Shown here: positions 63,261-64,000 of the stretch, in pieces
How positions within the stretch are numbered: position 1 is the stretch's first letter
Layout of the letters: the number at the start of each line of letters is the position of its first letter
Virus record (IMG/VR): IMGVR_UViG_3300047564_005910
Location: 48,317-112,316 of that record
Source of the DNA: a virus
Reading direction: 5' to 3' (one strand)
DNA: 64,000 nucleotides
Notes under the pieces: model-generated
What the model was told of the DNA's origin: nothing
The model's database searches: none
The model's input: the letters and a program-made list of their open reading frames with translations, nothing else
Position numbers and translations under genes: made by a program

Positions 63261-63707
63261 TTACTGTCCGGTAGCCGCTAAATCTCTTTGCTTTTTAGCA
63301 GAAGTAATAATATATCCCTTTAGTATCTCTACTAAACCAGCTGTAATTTCTGCAATACGAGTAATTTCTGCCGCGGTGTCTTGTGCGATACCAGCAAATA
63401 AACTCTCCGGTCTGTCTAAATCATTAACAAGTTTTAATAGAGATTCGGATTCCATACCATTTAAACTATCGCTAAACTCTTCGAGTTTTACAATTTGTGC
63501 CTTTAAAGCTCCTGCATCTCCACCTGCTACAGGAGCTGCTGTAACAGGGGCTGGCTCGACATCATAATTGTCTGGCTCAGGTACTTCGGTAACATCGTTT
63601 GTTACTTCTCCTGTGGCATCAACTGGCTCTTCTGATGGCTCTAAAGGTAGTTCTAGTTCTTCTTTTTCGTTTAAGAAAACAGCTTGATATAGGGAATCAA
63701 ATTTCAT
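63261..63707 (-). CDS. Acidic putative internal head protein
   Basis: 148 residues, rich in Glu, Pro, Val and Ala. The leader MKFDSLYQAVFLNEKEE contains L12-N13-E14 then K, resembling the capsid-targeting leaders on the plus strand. Then an acidic disordered part (about 15-75) and a helical C-terminal domain (about 68-140). An ATAAATA box is 13 bases upstream. Confidence 0.5.
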   Translation of the reverse strand: MKFDSLYQAVFLNEKEELELPLEPSEEPVDATGEVTNDVTEVPEPDNYDVEPAPVTAAPVAGGDAGALKAQIVKLEEFSDSLNGMESESLLKLVNDLDRPESLFAGIAQDTAAEITRIAEITAGLVEILKGYIITSAKKQRDLAATGQ

Positions 63708-63720
63708 AATTAGTATTAAT

Positions 63721-63727
63721 TATTTAT
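63721..63727 (-). promoter_or_regulatory. Late-promoter-like box upstream of the acidic head-type gene
   Basis: ATAAATA on the minus strand (TATTTAT on the plus), 13 bases before the ATG at 63707 and 7 bases before the divergent ATG at 63735. Confidence 0.5.
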
Positions 63728-63734
63728 TGTACTT

Positions 63735-64000
63735 ATGCTAGAATTTCTATTAATATCGAGTTTTATTATAACAATTCTCATTGTTTGGTTTCAAACAAAC
63801 GCGGTTGCAGAGTATTTAAATGTTTTAGGCTTTAGTTCCCTAATTGAGGGATTCAATAAAGATGAAGAAGCTTCAACTTTAACCGATTACATCATAAAAA
63901 ATAAAGAAAATATTGCTAATAAAAATAAGGTTATTTTATTTTTGTTAAAATTAACAACGTGTGCGTTTTGTTTTAATTTTTGGCTATGTATTTTTGGTGC
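63735..64000 (+). CDS. Membrane protein with CxxC motif (5' part, cut by window end)
   Basis: ATG at 63735; 88 codons seen, no stop before the window edge. An N-terminal hydrophobic helix (about 3-18), a polar part, then VILFLLKLTTCAFCFNFWLC, in which C-A-F-C-F-N-F-W fits a small family of phage membrane proteins with C-x-x-C-x-x-F-W. The function is unknown. Confidence 0.55.
   Translation, partial: MLEFLLISSFIITILIVWFQTNAVAEYLNVLGFSSLIEGFNKDEEASTLTDYIIKNKENIANKNKVILFLLKLTTCAFCFNFWLCIFG

Noticed and set aside
1-64000. tRNA and rRNA genes
   Set aside because: No cloverleaf-like stretch or conserved rRNA segment was seen by eye in the short gaps. A tRNA scan could still find one; none is claimed.
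1-64000. CRISPR arrays, insertion sequences or introns
   Set aside because: No regularly spaced repeats, transposase or interrupted core genes. gp43, gp17, uvsX, gp41 and nrdJ are all continuous. The GIY-YIG gene alone does not show an intron.

Overview
The window is a 64-kb piece of an AT-rich genome of a T4-superfamily myovirus (Caudoviricetes). Nearly the whole T4-type core can be recognised: baseplate, tail tube, sheath and large terminase genes; DNA polymerase gp43, clamp gp45, clamp loader gp44, helicase gp41, helicase loader gp59, SSB gp32 and primase gp61; recombination genes uvsX, uvsY, uvsW, gp46 and gp47; and the late sigma factor gp55. No rRNA, tRNA, transposase or CRISPR was seen. 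The gene set (trimmed T4 core, sugar-transferase island, many short proteins) resembles aquatic/marine T4-like phages. The host cannot be named from this sequence.

Layout. 1-5067 (minus): a truncated PKD/beta-propeller tail protein, gp6 and gp25. 5115-9866 (mostly plus): an unknown gene, a B12-dependent ribonucleotide reductase, a 55-residue gene, dUTPase and gp44, with a gp16-like gene opposite. 9863-26715 (minus): the tail operon, read from high to low coordinates as gp17, tube-like protein, gp18, gp19, gp54-like, two paralogous putative chaperones, tape-measure candidate, gp48-like, gp53, hub and a large unknown protein. 26726-42837 (minus): the replication/recombination block. 42879-50363 (minus): an epimerase plus eight glycosyltransferase-type genes lying between gp46 and gp47. 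50356-53867 (minus): gp47, gp55, uvsW, uvsY. 53916-62216 (plus): late-type genes, many with capsid-targeting-like N-termini, plus queD and queE. 62218-63707 (minus): primase and an acidic protein. 63735-64000: a truncated membrane protein.

The most interesting biology is a dispersed 7-deazaguanine pathway: FolE next to gp32; QueD and QueE on the plus strand; and a tight minus-strand cluster just downstream of gp43 with a DpdA-type transglycosylase, a small formyltransferase, a P-loop kinase and QueF. Together these predict that guanines in the phage DNA are exchanged for preQ1 that is then formylated (fdPreQ1-like), a probable anti-restriction modification. QueC is not in the window. A second P-loop kinase with a matching DRC motif follows QueE.

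Other notable signals are: a -1 frameshift candidate (A AAA AAG followed at once by a stop) in a late gene; a family of proteins with short amphipathic N-termini ending in L/I-x-E, like the T4 capsid-targeting sequence, including a ligase-like and a nucleotidyltransferase-like protein that might be packaged in the head; and (A/T)TAAATA late-promoter boxes placed so close to start codons that several late mRNAs may be almost leaderless.
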